Origin: Microbacterium sp. YJN-G
Lineage (GTDB): Bacteria; Actinomycetota; Actinomycetes; Actinomycetales; Microbacteriaceae
NCBI RefSeq assembly: GCF_015040615.1
Contig: NZ_CP060402.1
Location: 1,426,001-1,490,000 of the forward strand
Direction of reading: 5' to 3'
Length of the DNA: 64,000 nt
Shown: positions 18,708 to 27,949 of the stretch, piece by piece
Layout: every line of letters begins with the position of its first letter
Position numbering within the stretch: the first letter of the stretch is position 1
The notes under the pieces: generated by a model
Databases searched by the model: none
Seen by the model: only the letters and a program-made list of their open reading frames with translations
Told to the model about the DNA's origin: nothing
Position numbers and translations under genes: made by a program

Positions 18708-20072
18708 ATGACGACACCGCTCCGCGACGTTGAAGTTGACGAGGCTCCGGTTCCCACCGGATCCGTGCTCGCGATCCGCGGAGGCCGGCCGCTGCGCGGC
18801 CGGGTCGACGTGAAGGGTGCGAAGAACCTCGCCACCAAGGCGATGGTCGCATCCCTGCTGGGTGAGACCACCAGCGTGCTGCGTGACGTCCCCGGGATCA
18901 GCGATGTCGCCGTCGTCCGCTCACTGCTCGAGGTCCACGGCGTGCACGTGACCGAGGGCGACGAGTCCGGCTCGCTCGTGCTCGACCCGACCAACGCGAA
19001 GTCGGCGAACTTCGAGGAGATCGACGCGCACGCCGGTGCGTCGCGCATCCCGATCCTGTTCTGCGGTCCGCTGCTGCACCTGCTCGGTCAGGCCTTCATC
19101 CCCGACCTCGGCGGATGCCGCATCGGCGACCGCCCCATCGACTTCCACCTCGACGCGCTGCGCAAGTTCGGCGCCGTCGTAGAGAAGCAGCCCAGCGGCA
19201 TCCGCCTGTCGGCCCCGAACGGGCTGAGGGGCGCGAACATCCACCTGCCGTACCCGAGCGTGGGCGCGACCGAGCAGGTGCTGCTCACGGCTGTGCGCGC
19301 GAAGGGCACCACCGAGCTGCGCAACGCGGCCATCGAGCCCGAGATCATGGACCTGATCGCGGTGCTGCAGAAGATGGGCGCGATCATCTCCTACGAGCCC
19401 AACCGCGTCATCCTCATCGAGGGCGTCGACACGCTGCGCGGCTACGACCACCGGTGCATCTTCGACCGCAATGAGGCCGCATCGTGGGCGTGCGCCGCGC
19501 TGGCCACCGACGGCGAGATCTTCGTCGCCGGCGCCAAGCAGCAGGAGATGCTCACCTTCCTGAACGTCTTCCGCAAGGCCGGTGGCTGGTTCGACGTGCA
19601 GGAGGACGGCATCCTGTTCCGCCGCGGCGGCGAGCTCAATCCCGTCGTCGTCGAGACCGACGTGCACCCGGGCTTCATGACCGACTGGCAGCAGCCGCTG
19701 ATCGTCGCGCTGACGCAGGCTCCGGGCCGCTCGATCGTGCACGAGACCGTGTACGAGAACCGCTTCGGCTTCACGCAGGCACTGGTGAAGATGGGCGCCG
19801 ACATCACGATCCACCCGCACGGTCTGCAGGACGGCCCGCGTCGCGTGCCGCGCCGTGAGCTCGAGCAGGCCGCCGTCATCACCGGTCCGACCGAGCTGCG
19901 CGCAGCGGACATCGTCGTGCCCGACCTGCGCGGCGGCTACAGCCACGTCATCGCCGCACTGACGGCCGAGGGCGAGTCGCAGGTGTCGGGTGTTGACATC
20001 CTCAGCCGCGGATACGAGAAGTTCTTCGACAAGCTCACGGCGCTCGGCGCCGACTTCGACGTCGTCCGGTGA
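18708..20072 (+). CDS. murA: UDP-N-acetylglucosamine 1-carboxyvinyltransferase
   Basis: A 454-residue MurA, which transfers enolpyruvate from PEP to UDP-GlcNAc in the first committed step of peptidoglycan synthesis. The substrate motif KGAKNLATKAM and the loop LGGCRIGDRPIDFH are present; Cys137 is the catalytic cysteine, so fosfomycin could bind. It starts MTTPLRDVEV, slightly longer at the N-terminus than E. coli MurA. plsC begins 4 nt after the stop. Confidence 0.95.
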   Translation: MTTPLRDVEVDEAPVPTGSVLAIRGGRPLRGRVDVKGAKNLATKAMVASLLGETTSVLRDVPGISDVAVVRSLLEVHGVHVTEGDESGSLVLDPTNAKSANFEEIDAHAGASRIPILFCGPLLHLLGQAFIPDLGGCRIGDRPIDFHLDALRKFGAVVEKQPSGIRLSAPNGLRGANIHLPYPSVGATEQVLLTAVRAKGTTELRNAAIEPEIMDLIAVLQKMGAIISYEPNRVILIEGVDTLRGYDHRCIFDRNEAASWACAALATDGEIFVAGAKQQEMLTFLNVFRKAGGWFDVQEDGILFRRGGELNPVVVETDVHPGFMTDWQQPLIVALTQAPGRSIVHETVYENRFGFTQALVKMGADITIHPHGLQDGPRRVPRRELEQAAVITGPTELRAADIVVPDLRGGYSHVIAALTAEGESQVSGVDILSRGYEKFFDKLTALGADFDVVR

Positions 20073-20076
20073 TCTG

Positions 20077-20826
20077 ATGGCTGCCTCCGAGCGCAGTCGC
20101 CCCAGCCTGTTCTGGCCGCTGGCGGCGATCGTCATCCCCCTCGTCTCGCTGCTGGCGAAGATCACCGCGAAGGATGCTCACAAGCTGCCCCGCGAGGGCG
20201 CCTTCGTGCTGGCGCCGAACCACTATTCGGAGTTCGACCCGCTGATCGTCGCCGTCGCGGTGTACCGCACCGGCCGCCTGCCGCGGTTCATGGCCAAGGA
20301 GAGCCTGTTCCGCATCCCGGTGGTCGGCTGGATCCTCAAGCGCACCGGGATGATCCCCGTCGCGCGCGCCTCATCCGCGAGCGCGGCCAAGCAGACCATG
20401 GCTCAGTCCCGCGAGCTGGTCGAGAACGGCCGGGGAGTGATCGTCTACCCGGAGGGCACGCTCACCCGCGATCCCGAGCTGTGGCCCATGCGGGGCAAGT
20501 CGGGTGCGGTGCGGCTGGCCCTGGCCGGCGGCATCCCGCTGATCCCGATGGCGCAGTGGGGCACCCAGCAGATCATGGGTCGGTACCAGAAAGGCCTTAG
20601 TCTGTGGCCGCTGCGCAAGCGCGTCCAGGTCGTCTTCGGCGACCCCGTGGACGTCTCGGATCTCATCGGCCGCGCCGGCGAGCCGGCAGCGCTCAACGAG
20701 GCGACCGATCGCCTGATGGCCGCGATCACCGCGCTGCTCGAGCAGCTGCGCGACGAGAAGGCTCCCGCGAAGCGCTGGAACCCGGCCGACCACGGCCAGA
20801 AGGAGACGGGGCGTCTTGACTCCTAA
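20077..20826 (+). CDS. plsC: 1-acyl-sn-glycerol-3-phosphate acyltransferase
   Basis: A 249-residue membrane-associated acyltransferase that makes phosphatidate. The catalytic NHx4D box is NHYSEFD (His49, Asp54), followed by the acyl-acceptor motif FMAKESLF and YPEGT. A hydrophobic N-terminal segment (FWPLAAIVIPLVSLLA) anchors it. It is tightly packed between murA and gpsA; its stop overlaps the gpsA start. Confidence 0.93.
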   Translation: MAASERSRPSLFWPLAAIVIPLVSLLAKITAKDAHKLPREGAFVLAPNHYSEFDPLIVAVAVYRTGRLPRFMAKESLFRIPVVGWILKRTGMIPVARASSASAAKQTMAQSRELVENGRGVIVYPEGTLTRDPELWPMRGKSGAVRLALAGGIPLIPMAQWGTQQIMGRYQKGLSLWPLRKRVQVVFGDPVDVSDLIGRAGEPAALNEATDRLMAAITALLEQLRDEKAPAKRWNPADHGQKETGRLDS

Positions 20827-21952
20827 GCGGATGCCGGCGCCCACCGGAACCCGCGCAGCGGTGATCGGCGCGGGCAGCTGGGGGACGACCTTCGGCAAGA
20901 TCCTCGCCGACGGCGGTGCTCAGGTGACGATGTGGGCGCGGCGTCCCGAGCTCGCGCAGGAGATCGCCGAGGCGAAGCGCAACTCCCGGTATCTGCCCGG
21001 CATCAACCTGCCGCGCACGATGAACGCCACCCATGAGATCGCCCGCGCGCTCGACGGCGCCGAGCAGATCTACCTGTCGGTGCCGAGCCAGTCGTTGCGC
21101 GAGAACCTGCACGCGCTGCGTCCGCTGCTGGCTCAGACCGACGTGCCGATCATCAGCCTCATGAAGGGCGTCGAGCGCTCGACGGGCCTGCGCATGAGCC
21201 AGGTCATCGAGCAGGAGCTGCGCTGCGATCCGATGCGGATCGCCGTCGCCTCGGGGCCGAACCTGGCGCTGGAGATCGCGCGCGAGCAGCCGACGGCCGC
21301 CGTGATCGCCTCGCTGAGCCAGGAGACGGCGGACGCCGTGGCCCGCACGGCGCGCAACCGGTACTTCCGCTCATTCGTGAACACCGACGTGATCGGCACC
21401 GAGTTCGGCGGTGTGCTCAAGAACCTCATCGCGGTGGCGATCGGCATCGTCGACGGCGTCGGCTACGGCGAGAACACGAAGGCGTCGATCATCACCCGCG
21501 GTCTGGTCGAGATGACCGACTTCGCGGTCGCCAACGGTGCACGGCACGAGACGCTGCAGGGCCTGGCGGGTCTCGGCGACCTGATCGCCACCTGCCAGTC
21601 GCCGCTCAGCCGCAACAACACCGCCGGCCGGCTGCTCGGCCAGGGCTACAGCTTCCAGGATGTCGTGAAGCAGATGCACCAGACCGCCGAGGGGCTCGCC
21701 TCCGTCGCGCCGATCCTGCAGCTGGCACACGAATCCGAGGTGCACATGCCGATCGTCGAGCAGGTCAAGATGGTGCTCGACGGACGCATGGATCCTCGCG
21801 ACATCGCACCCCACCTGACCACCGACGACGACACTCCCCAGGAGGAGAGGACCAATCATGGACAAGCAGACGGTGGTGGTGCTCTTCGGCGGGCGTTCCA
21901 GCGAGCATTCGATCAGTTCCGCAACGGCGGGCGGAGTGCTGGCGGCGATTGA
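20816..21952 (+). CDS. gpsA: NAD(P)H-dependent glycerol-3-phosphate dehydrogenase with a C-terminal extension overlapping ddl
   Basis: A 378-residue enzyme that supplies glycerol-3-phosphate for phospholipids. The nucleotide motif GAGSWGTTFG and the catalytic region GVLKNLIAVAIG are clear. The TTG start at 20816 has AAGGAG 10 nt upstream and overlaps plsC; ATG 20831 is the alternative. The family fold ends near residue 333. The frame continues about 45 residues (PQEERTNHGQ to the stop at 21952), covering the ribosome site and first 95 nt of ddl. That long overlap is odd. Confidence 0.93.
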   Translation: MTPKRMPAPTGTRAAVIGAGSWGTTFGKILADGGAQVTMWARRPELAQEIAEAKRNSRYLPGINLPRTMNATHEIARALDGAEQIYLSVPSQSLRENLHALRPLLAQTDVPIISLMKGVERSTGLRMSQVIEQELRCDPMRIAVASGPNLALEIAREQPTAAVIASLSQETADAVARTARNRYFRSFVNTDVIGTEFGGVLKNLIAVAIGIVDGVGYGENTKASIITRGLVEMTDFAVANGARHETLQGLAGLGDLIATCQSPLSRNNTAGRLLGQGYSFQDVVKQMHQTAEGLASVAPILQLAHESEVHMPIVEQVKMVLDGRMDPRDIAPHLTTDDDTPQEERTNHGQADGGGALRRAFQRAFDQFRNGGRSAGGD

Positions 21953-22946
21953 CCGCGAACGGTACGCGGTGATCCCGGTCGGGATCACCCGCGACGGGGC
22001 GTTCGTGCTGGAGCAGGACGAGCCCGCGCGCTTCGCGCTCGATGCGGCGAAGATGCCCGAGGTGGTCGACAACGGCACCCGAGTGCGCTGGCCGGAACCG
22101 GACGGCGATCGGATGCTGCGCGTCGCCGCCCCCGACGGCTCCACCACCGACCTCGGCGAGGTCGATGTGGTGCTGCCGCTGCTGCACGGACTGCACGGCG
22201 AGGACGGCGCCATCCAGGGCTTCTTCGACGTGCTCGAAGTTCCGTACGCGGGCGGCGGGATCCTCGACTCGGCCGTGTGCCTCGACAAGCACTTCACCAA
22301 GCTCGCCCTGTCGGCTGCCGGCATCGCCGTGGCGCCGGGCATCACGGTGCGCCGTCATGCGTGGGAGGCGGACCCCGAGAACATCCGCGCCGAGGTGCGC
22401 GAGCTGGGCCCGGTCGTCTTCGTCAAGCCGGCCACCGCGGGTTCGAGCGTCGGCGTGTCACGGGTCGAGGACGGCGAGCGTCTCGATGAGGCGTTCCGGA
22501 TCGCCTTCGCCGAGGATGACAAGGTGCTCGTCGAGACGCGGATCGCGGGTCGCGAGATCGAGGTCGGCGTGCTCGCCGGCCGCGACGGCGGTCGCGCCCG
22601 CGCATCGCTGCCCGGCGAGGTCGTGCTGACCTCGCGCAGCTTCTACGACTTCGAGGGCAAGTACCTCGGCGGTGAAGGCGTCGAGATCGTCTGCCCCGCC
22701 GACGTCGACGACGACCTCATCGCCCGGCTGCAGGATGCCGCTGTGCGGGCGTTCGAGGCGGTCGACGGGCGCGGGCTCGCGCGGGTGGACTTCTTCGTCA
22801 CTGCCGACGGCGAGCTGATCGTGAACGAGCTGAACACGATGCCCGGGTTCACGCCGTTCTCGATGTTCCCGAAGTGCTGGATCGCCTCGGGCCTGACCTA
22901 CTCGGACCTCATCACCGAGCTCATCGAGACCGCCCTCTGCCCGTAA
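21858..22946 (+). CDS. ddl: D-alanine-D-alanine ligase
   Basis: A 362-residue ATP-grasp ligase making the D-Ala-D-Ala dipeptide for peptidoglycan. The ATP-grasp motifs VFVKPATAGSSVGVS and LARVDFFVTADGELIVNELNTMPGFT are intact. The omega-loop reads SFYDFEGKY, with the Tyr typical of D-Ala-D-Ala rather than D-Ala-D-Lac enzymes. AGGAGAGG lies 8-15 nt upstream of ATG 21858, inside gpsA. Confidence 0.96.
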   Translation: MDKQTVVVLFGGRSSEHSISSATAGGVLAAIDRERYAVIPVGITRDGAFVLEQDEPARFALDAAKMPEVVDNGTRVRWPEPDGDRMLRVAAPDGSTTDLGEVDVVLPLLHGLHGEDGAIQGFFDVLEVPYAGGGILDSAVCLDKHFTKLALSAAGIAVAPGITVRRHAWEADPENIRAEVRELGPVVFVKPATAGSSVGVSRVEDGERLDEAFRIAFAEDDKVLVETRIAGREIEVGVLAGRDGGRARASLPGEVVLTSRSFYDFEGKYLGGEGVEIVCPADVDDDLIARLQDAAVRAFEAVDGRGLARVDFFVTADGELIVNELNTMPGFTPFSMFPKCWIASGLTYSDLITELIETALCP

Positions 22947-22954
22947 TCAGTTCG

Positions 22955-22980
22955 GGGTCCCTGAGCCTGTCGAAGGGCCC
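22955..22980 (+). repeat. dispersed element copy between ddl and the DUF3515 gene
   Basis: GGGTCCCTGAGCCTGTCGAA followed by GGGCCC. It fills most of the 38-bp gap between convergent ddl and the lipoprotein gene, and may act as a two-way terminator. Confidence 0.88.
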
Positions 22981-22984
22981 GGAC

Positions 22985-23461
22985 TTACTGCTCCGGCAGC
23001 TCGTCGGGCGCGATGCACGCCCGCTCAGCCGGGATGGTCCGGAGTGCGCTGACCAGCCCGCTGTCGGCGAGTACCTCGTTCGATCCGATCACCGTGGTGT
23101 CGACGAACACCTGCACAGCAGGATCGCGCCCGTAGGTCGTCATGCGCATGTTCGGCGCCTCCGACTCGTCGACGAGCCAGTCGATGCCCTCGAGCGAGGC
23201 GCACTGCAGCTCGCTGGTGGGGCCGGGTACCTCGACGCCGCATCCGATGATCACGCTCGTGGGGTCACCGTAGGCGCCGGTCGCCTGGGTGTCGGTCCAC
23301 CGGCGGTCCTGGTCGCCGATGGCGTCGGGCAGGCGCACCGTCACGTCCGCGCAGGCGGGATCGTTCGCGTGCGGTGCGGGTCTGAGCGCCACCGTGCTCG
23401 AGCATCCCGTGAGGACGAGAAGGGCCAGCGCCCCGGCGAGCAGAGCGGGACGACGAAGCAT
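22985..23461 (-). CDS. DUF3515 lipoprotein
   Basis: A 158-residue secreted lipoprotein. The signal peptide is MLRRPALLAGALALLVLTGC with the lipobox LTGC at residues 17-20. The mature part carries DUF3515 (ACADVTVRLPDAIGDQDRRW, then IIGCGVEVPGPT) with four Cys residues likely to form disulphides. Function is unknown. It is often next to thiL in Microbacteriaceae; here it is divergent from thiL with only 23 bp between the starts. Confidence 0.87.
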   Translation of the reverse strand: MLRRPALLAGALALLVLTGCSSTVALRPAPHANDPACADVTVRLPDAIGDQDRRWTDTQATGAYGDPTSVIIGCGVEVPGPTSELQCASLEGIDWLVDESEAPNMRMTTYGRDPAVQVFVDTTVIGSNEVLADSGLVSALRTIPAERACIAPDELPEQ

Positions 23462-23467
23462 GATTCC

Positions 23468-23477
23468 AGGCTACCGT
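23468..23477. promoter_or_regulatory. overlapping divergent -10 boxes for the DUF3515 gene and thiL
   Basis: TAGCCT on the minus strand (23468-23473) lies 6 nt before the DUF3515 ATG. TACCGT on the plus strand (23472-23477) lies 7 nt before the thiL ATG. The two boxes share 2 bp, so both transcripts would be leaderless and polymerases would compete for the site. Confidence 0.55.
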
Positions 23478-23484
23478 TGTCGGC

Positions 23485-24495
23485 ATGGCATCCGATCCCG
23501 ACGACGACCCGCGCATCGGCGACATCTCGGAGGGAACGGTGCTTCGCGCGATCCTCGCGCGCACGCCTGACGCGACGCACACCTTGCTCGGCCCTGGCGA
23601 TGACGCTGCGATCATCGCCGCACCCTCCGGCTCCGTCGTCGCGACCACCGACACGCTCGTGCACGGTCCCGACTTCCGCACGGCCTGGTCGACCGGGTTC
23701 GATCTGGGCTGGAAGTCCGCCGCCGTCAACCTCGCGGACGTCGCCGCCATGGGTGCCACGCCGACGGCGCTTCTCGTGGCGCTGGCGGTGCCGCGCGATA
23801 CCCGGCTCTCGTTCGTGACCGCGATGGCCGACGGGTTCCGCGCCGCGTGCGAAGCGCTCGCACCCGGCTGCGCGGTCGTCGGCGGCGACCTGACGGTCTC
23901 GGAGCTGCTGATGATCGCGGTCACCGCCCTGGGCGACACCGGCGGCAGGGCTGCGATCACCCGCGCCGGCGCACGCCCTGGGGATGTGCTCGCCCTGGCG
24001 GGGGAGCTCGGTGCGGCCGCCGCCGGCCTGCAGACGCTGTTCGGCGCCTTCCGCGATGGCGAGACGCCCGTCGCCGTCGATCACGCCGTGCTCGATTCCG
24101 CGCAGCGTCACGCCCTGGACCGCCAGCTGCGGCCGCATCCGCCGATCGCGCTGGGCACCGTCGCCGCCGATGCCGGCGCGACGGCGATGATGGACGTCTC
24201 CGACGGCCTGGCCCTGGACGCGGCCAGGATGGCGGATGCCTCGGCCGTCACGATCGATCTCGCCGGCGCCGCTCTGGATGAGCGGGCGTTCGGCGGCGAC
24301 CGGATGCGCGCACTGGGCGGGGGAGAGGACCACGGCCTGCTGGCGGCGTTCCCGGCAGGGACTGCTCTGCCGGAGGGCTTCCACCGGATCGGCGTCGTGG
24401 TCTCCCGCGGCGCCGAAGGCCTGCTGCTCGACGGCGCACCCGTCGGTCACGCCGGCTGGGATCCCTATCGCGACTGGGACGGATCGGCGGGCTGA
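23485..24495 (+). CDS. thiL: thiamine-monophosphate kinase
   Basis: A 336-residue kinase converting thiamine phosphate to the active diphosphate. The PurM-like fold motifs are visible: LLGPGDDAAII, TTDTLVHGPDF, NLADVAAMGA, VGGDLTVSE and MDVSDGLALDAARMA. The 3' end overlaps the convergent rsmD gene by 31 bp. The start is probably leaderless. Confidence 0.95.
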   Translation: MASDPDDDPRIGDISEGTVLRAILARTPDATHTLLGPGDDAAIIAAPSGSVVATTDTLVHGPDFRTAWSTGFDLGWKSAAVNLADVAAMGATPTALLVALAVPRDTRLSFVTAMADGFRAACEALAPGCAVVGGDLTVSELLMIAVTALGDTGGRAAITRAGARPGDVLALAGELGAAAAGLQTLFGAFRDGETPVAVDHAVLDSAQRHALDRQLRPHPPIALGTVAADAGATAMMDVSDGLALDAARMADASAVTIDLAGAALDERAFGGDRMRALGGGEDHGLLAAFPAGTALPEGFHRIGVVVSRGAEGLLLDGAPVGHAGWDPYRDWDGSAG

Positions 24496-25085
24496 CGGCC
24501 GGCCGATCCGGCCGGCCTCAGCGGGCGAGGCTCCGCCCACCACACCGTGGTGTCGCCGTAGGCCTTATCCCGCAGCAGTGCCAGGCCCGCAGCGGCCAGC
24601 TCCGGCGGTGTCGAGCGGCGGCCGCGCTCGATCACGACCACCGCCTCGGCGGAGAGCAGCGGCGCGAGGGCGACGAGATCGGCGGTCATCGCGGCGTCGT
24701 CGAGGTCGTACGGCGGGTCGGTGAAGACGAGATCGTACGGGCCCGTGGCGCGTCCGAGGAACGCCTGCACCGCGCTCTGGTGCACGCGGGTCGCATTCGT
24801 CCCGCCGTGCGCCTTCGCGACGGCGGCGGCGTTGCGCCCCACGATCGTCGCAGCGGGACGCGAACGCTCCACGAGATCGACGGATGCCGCACCGCGGCTC
24901 CACGCCTCCAGCCCCAGCGCGCCGCTGCCCGCGTACAGGTCCAGCACGCGCGCCCCGTCGATCGCATCCATCGACTCCAGCGCCCCGAAGACCGACTCCC
25001 GCACCCGGTCGCTGGTCGGGCGGGTGCCGGCACCCGGCACCTCGAGCCGGATGCCGCGTGCTGCGCCGGCGATGATCCTCGTCAC
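24465..25085 (-). CDS. rsmD: 16S rRNA (guanine(966)-N(2))-methyltransferase
   Basis: A 206-residue Rossmann methyltransferase acting on G966 of 16S rRNA. The SAM motif is VLDLYAGSGALGLEA and the catalytic motif is FTDPPYDL. GTG 25085 (VTRIIAGAARG) is preferred, as homologues start at this block; TATCGT (25092-25097, minus strand) lies 6 nt upstream, suggesting leaderless expression. It is divergent from recG and overlaps thiL at its end. Confidence 0.93.
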   Translation of the reverse strand: MTRIIAGAARGIRLEVPGAGTRPTSDRVRESVFGALESMDAIDGARVLDLYAGSGALGLEAWSRGAASVDLVERSRPAATIVGRNAAAVAKAHGGTNATRVHQSAVQAFLGRATGPYDLVFTDPPYDLDDAAMTADLVALAPLLSAEAVVVIERGRRSTPPELAAAGLALLRDKAYGDTTVWWAEPRPLRPAGSAGRQPADPSQSR

Positions 25086-25144
25086 CCGTTCACGATACGA
25101 CACGAGCAGGCGTGCGCCGTCGCACGGGTGTCGGCGCCGATCCA

Positions 25145-25150
25145 TAGACT
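25145..25150 (+). promoter_or_regulatory. -10 box of recG (leaderless)
   Basis: TAGACT, 6 nt before the recG ATG; no Shine-Dalgarno sequence lies between. Confidence 0.55.
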
Positions 25151-25156
25151 CGAGGC

Positions 25157-27328
25157 ATGTCCTTCGAGCTCGCCACGCCGCTGGCCGTGGCGCTGGGCGC
25201 GACCAGCGCGCGCACCCTCGAGCGCGCCTTCGAGATGACGATCGTGGGCGACCTGCTCGCCCACTACCCTCGCCGCTATGCCGATCCGGGTGAGCTGACC
25301 CCCATCCGCGAGCTGCCGATCGGCGAGACGGTGACCATCGTCGCCGAGGTGCTGTCGTCGCACGTGCGCCGCATGCGCAACCGGCCCGGCGCGATGCTCG
25401 AGGTCGTGATCGGCGACGGCATCGGCCGCATGTCACTGACCTTCTTCGCGAAGAACCCCGGGCAGGCGGAGTGGCGCCAGAAGGAGCTGGCGATCGGCCG
25501 GCGCGGCATCTTCTCCGGCAAGGTCGGCATGTTCAGGGAGACGGTGCAGTTCGCGCACCCGCAGTACGAGCTCTTCGACGACATCGACGCCGCTCAGCGC
25601 AAGGCTGACGCACGCAAGAACGTGCCGATCCCGATCTATCCGGCGACCTCGACGATCCAGAGCTGGCAGATCGCCGACCTGGTCGCCACCGTGCTCAGGG
25701 AACTCGGCGACGTCCCCGAACCGCTCCCGGAATCCCTGCGGGCCTCCGAGGGACTGCTCACGGCACGCGAGGCGCTGCAGCTCATCCACCGCCCACGCGA
25801 ACGCAACGACATCGACCCCGCGGTGCGCACGCTGCGCGTGCACGAGGCGCTCAGCCTGCAGGCCGCGCTGCTGCAGCAGCGCGAGCAGGTGCGCGCGCTC
25901 ACCGCGACGCCTCGCGAGGCGAAGCCGGGCGGGCTGCTCGAGCGCTTCGACGCCGTACTGCCCTTCGAGCTGACCGCAGACCAGCACAGCGTCGGTGACG
26001 AGATCGCCGCGGATCTCGCCGCCGACCGTCCGATGAACCGCCTCGTGCAGGGCGAGGTGGGATCGGGCAAGACGCTCGTGGCGCTGCGCGCGATGCTGCA
26101 GGTCGCCGAGAGCGGGGGACAGGCGGCGCTGATCGCTCCCACCGAGGTGCTCGCCGGGCAGCACCTGCGCTCGATCACCCGCATGCTCGGCCCCGACCTC
26201 GCACCGCAGCTGATGCCGACGCTGCTCACGGGGCAGATGTCCGCCCCCGAACGGCGCAAGGCCGCGCTGCGCGTCGCCTCGGGACAGGCGCTCATCGTGA
26301 TCGGCACGCACGCCCTGCTCTCGGACCGCACGACCTTCGCCGACCTCGCCCTCGTCGTCGTCGACGAGCAGCACCGATTCGGCGTCGAGCAGCGCGAGGC
26401 GCTGCGCGCCAAGGGCACCGCCCCGCACGCACTCGTACTGACGGCGACGCCCATCCCGCGCACCGTCGCGATGACGGTCTTCGGCGACCTCGACACCTCG
26501 GTCATCCGCTCCATGCCGGCCGGGCGTGCAGGTATCCAGACCTTCACAGCGCCGCTCGCCGAGCATCCGTCCTGGTTCCAGCGCGTCTGGGGGCGCGCCG
26601 CCGAGGAGATCGCCGCAGGGCGCCAGGTGTTCGCCGTATGCGCAGCGATCGACACGACCAAGGATCAGGTCGAGGCGGGCGATGCCCCGCCGCCGGATGC
26701 CGAGGGCAAGGGTCCGCGCTGGGGCGTGGTGCAGCTCGCCGAGATCCTCGCGACCCATCCGCAGCTCTCCGCGGTGCGGCGGGCGGTGCTGCACGGCCGG
26801 ATGCCGGCCGATGAGAAGGATGCCGTGATGCGGGCGTTCGCCCGCGGGGAGATCGACCTGCTCATCGCCACGACGGTCATCGAGGTCGGGGTCGACGTGC
26901 CGAACGCGTCGACGATGATCATCATGGAGGCCGATCGCTTCGGCGTGTCCCAGCTGCATCAGCTGCGCGGACGCGTCGGCCGCGGCGAGCACGCGGGGCT
27001 GTGCCTGCTGGTCACCGAGGCCGAGGCCGGATCGATCGCGCGCGAGCGGGTGGATGCGGTCGCCGCGACGCTGGACGGCTTCGAACTGGCCGAGGTGGAT
27101 CTCGAGCTGCGCGGCGAGGGCGATGTGCTGGGCGCGTCGCAGTCCGGCTCGCGCTCCTCGCTGCGGCTGCTGCGCGTCGTGAAGGACGCTGGGCTCATCA
27201 CCCGCGCGCGGGAGCTGGCGGCCGCCATCTTCGCCGAGGACCCCACCCTGGAACGCCACCCCGCGCTGCGCGCGACGATCGAGCAGCGGGTCAGCGAGGC
27301 CGACCGGGCCGCGCTCGGCAAGAACTGA
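25157..27328 (+). CDS. recG: ATP-dependent DNA helicase RecG
   Basis: A 723-residue superfamily 2 helicase that remodels stalled forks and Holliday junctions. It has an N-terminal wedge/OB domain ([22 protein letters not shown]), Walker A GEVGSGKT (Lys305), DEQHRFG box (from Asp403), TATPIPRT, and the C-terminal QLRGRVGRG motif. Length is typical for actinobacterial RecG. coaD follows after 59 nt. Confidence 0.96.
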   Translation: MSFELATPLAVALGATSARTLERAFEMTIVGDLLAHYPRRYADPGELTPIRELPIGETVTIVAEVLSSHVRRMRNRPGAMLEVVIGDGIGRMSLTFFAKNPGQAEWRQKELAIGRRGIFSGKVGMFRETVQFAHPQYELFDDIDAAQRKADARKNVPIPIYPATSTIQSWQIADLVATVLRELGDVPEPLPESLRASEGLLTAREALQLIHRPRERNDIDPAVRTLRVHEALSLQAALLQQREQVRALTATPREAKPGGLLERFDAVLPFELTADQHSVGDEIAADLAADRPMNRLVQGEVGSGKTLVALRAMLQVAESGGQAALIAPTEVLAGQHLRSITRMLGPDLAPQLMPTLLTGQMSAPERRKAALRVASGQALIVIGTHALLSDRTTFADLALVVVDEQHRFGVEQREALRAKGTAPHALVLTATPIPRTVAMTVFGDLDTSVIRSMPAGRAGIQTFTAPLAEHPSWFQRVWGRAAEEIAAGRQVFAVCAAIDTTKDQVEAGDAPPPDAEGKGPRWGVVQLAEILATHPQLSAVRRAVLHGRMPADEKDAVMRAFARGEIDLLIATTVIEVGVDVPNASTMIIMEADRFGVSQLHQLRGRVGRGEHAGLCLLVTEAEAGSIARERVDAVAATLDGFELAEVDLELRGEGDVLGASQSGSRSSLRLLRVVKDAGLITRARELAAAIFAEDPTLERHPALRATIEQRVSEADRAALGKN

Positions 27329-27387
27329 TCCCGGCCTGCAATAGGCTGAGGGCATACGTTGTACGGAGCGATCGAGGGAGAGTCGTT

Positions 27388-27885
27388 GTGAATAACCGGA
27401 TCGCCGTCGTCCCAGGTTCCTTCGACCCGCCCACGCTCGGTCACCTCGACGTGATCCGCCGCGCGGCGGCGCTGTACGACGAACTGCACGTGCTCGTCGT
27501 GCACAACCCGGGCAAGGAGGCCATGCTTCCCATCGCGCAGCGGCTGACGCTGCTCGAGCAGTCGATCGCCGAGGCCGAGCTGTCCGGCCACATCATCATC
27601 GGCTCGTGGAGCATGGGCCTGCTCGTCGACTACGCCCGTGACGTCGACGCGGGGGTGCTCGTCAAGGGCATCCGATCCCAGGTCGATGTGGCGTACGAGT
27701 CTCCGATGGCGATCGTGAACCGCCACCTCGCCGACATCGAGACGGTCTTCCTGCTGCCCGATCCGGCGCACGCGCTCGTGTCGAGTTCGCTGGTGCGTCA
27801 GGTCGCATCGCTCGGCGGCGACGTGTCGCCGTTCGTGCCGCCGGCGGTGGCATCCTTCCTCGACACCGGCGCACGCGGCCTCTGA
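27388..27885 (+). CDS. coaD: pantetheine-phosphate adenylyltransferase
   Basis: A 165-residue nucleotidyltransferase that makes dephospho-CoA. The [15 protein letters not shown] block holds the TxGH ATP site, and [17 protein letters not shown] is the second nucleotide motif. GTG 27388 is chosen because GAGGGAGAG lies about 7 nt upstream and the protein then starts at the family position. Confidence 0.95.
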   Translation: MNNRIAVVPGSFDPPTLGHLDVIRRAAALYDELHVLVVHNPGKEAMLPIAQRLTLLEQSIAEAELSGHIIIGSWSMGLLVDYARDVDAGVLVKGIRSQVDVAYESPMAIVNRHLADIETVFLLPDPAHALVSSSLVRQVASLGGDVSPFVPPAVASFLDTGARGL

Positions 27886-27937
27886 CCGCGACTCTCCCGG
27901 GGCGGCTCCGACCGGCCCTTCCCCAGTGGATGACGGG

Positions 27938-27943
27938 TAGCAT
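27938..27943 (+). promoter_or_regulatory. -10 box of the DUF177-rpmF-rnc-mutM operon
   Basis: TAGCAT ends 6 nt before the GTG at 27950, so the first gene is likely leaderless. Confidence 0.55.
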
Positions 27944-27949
27944 GGCGGG

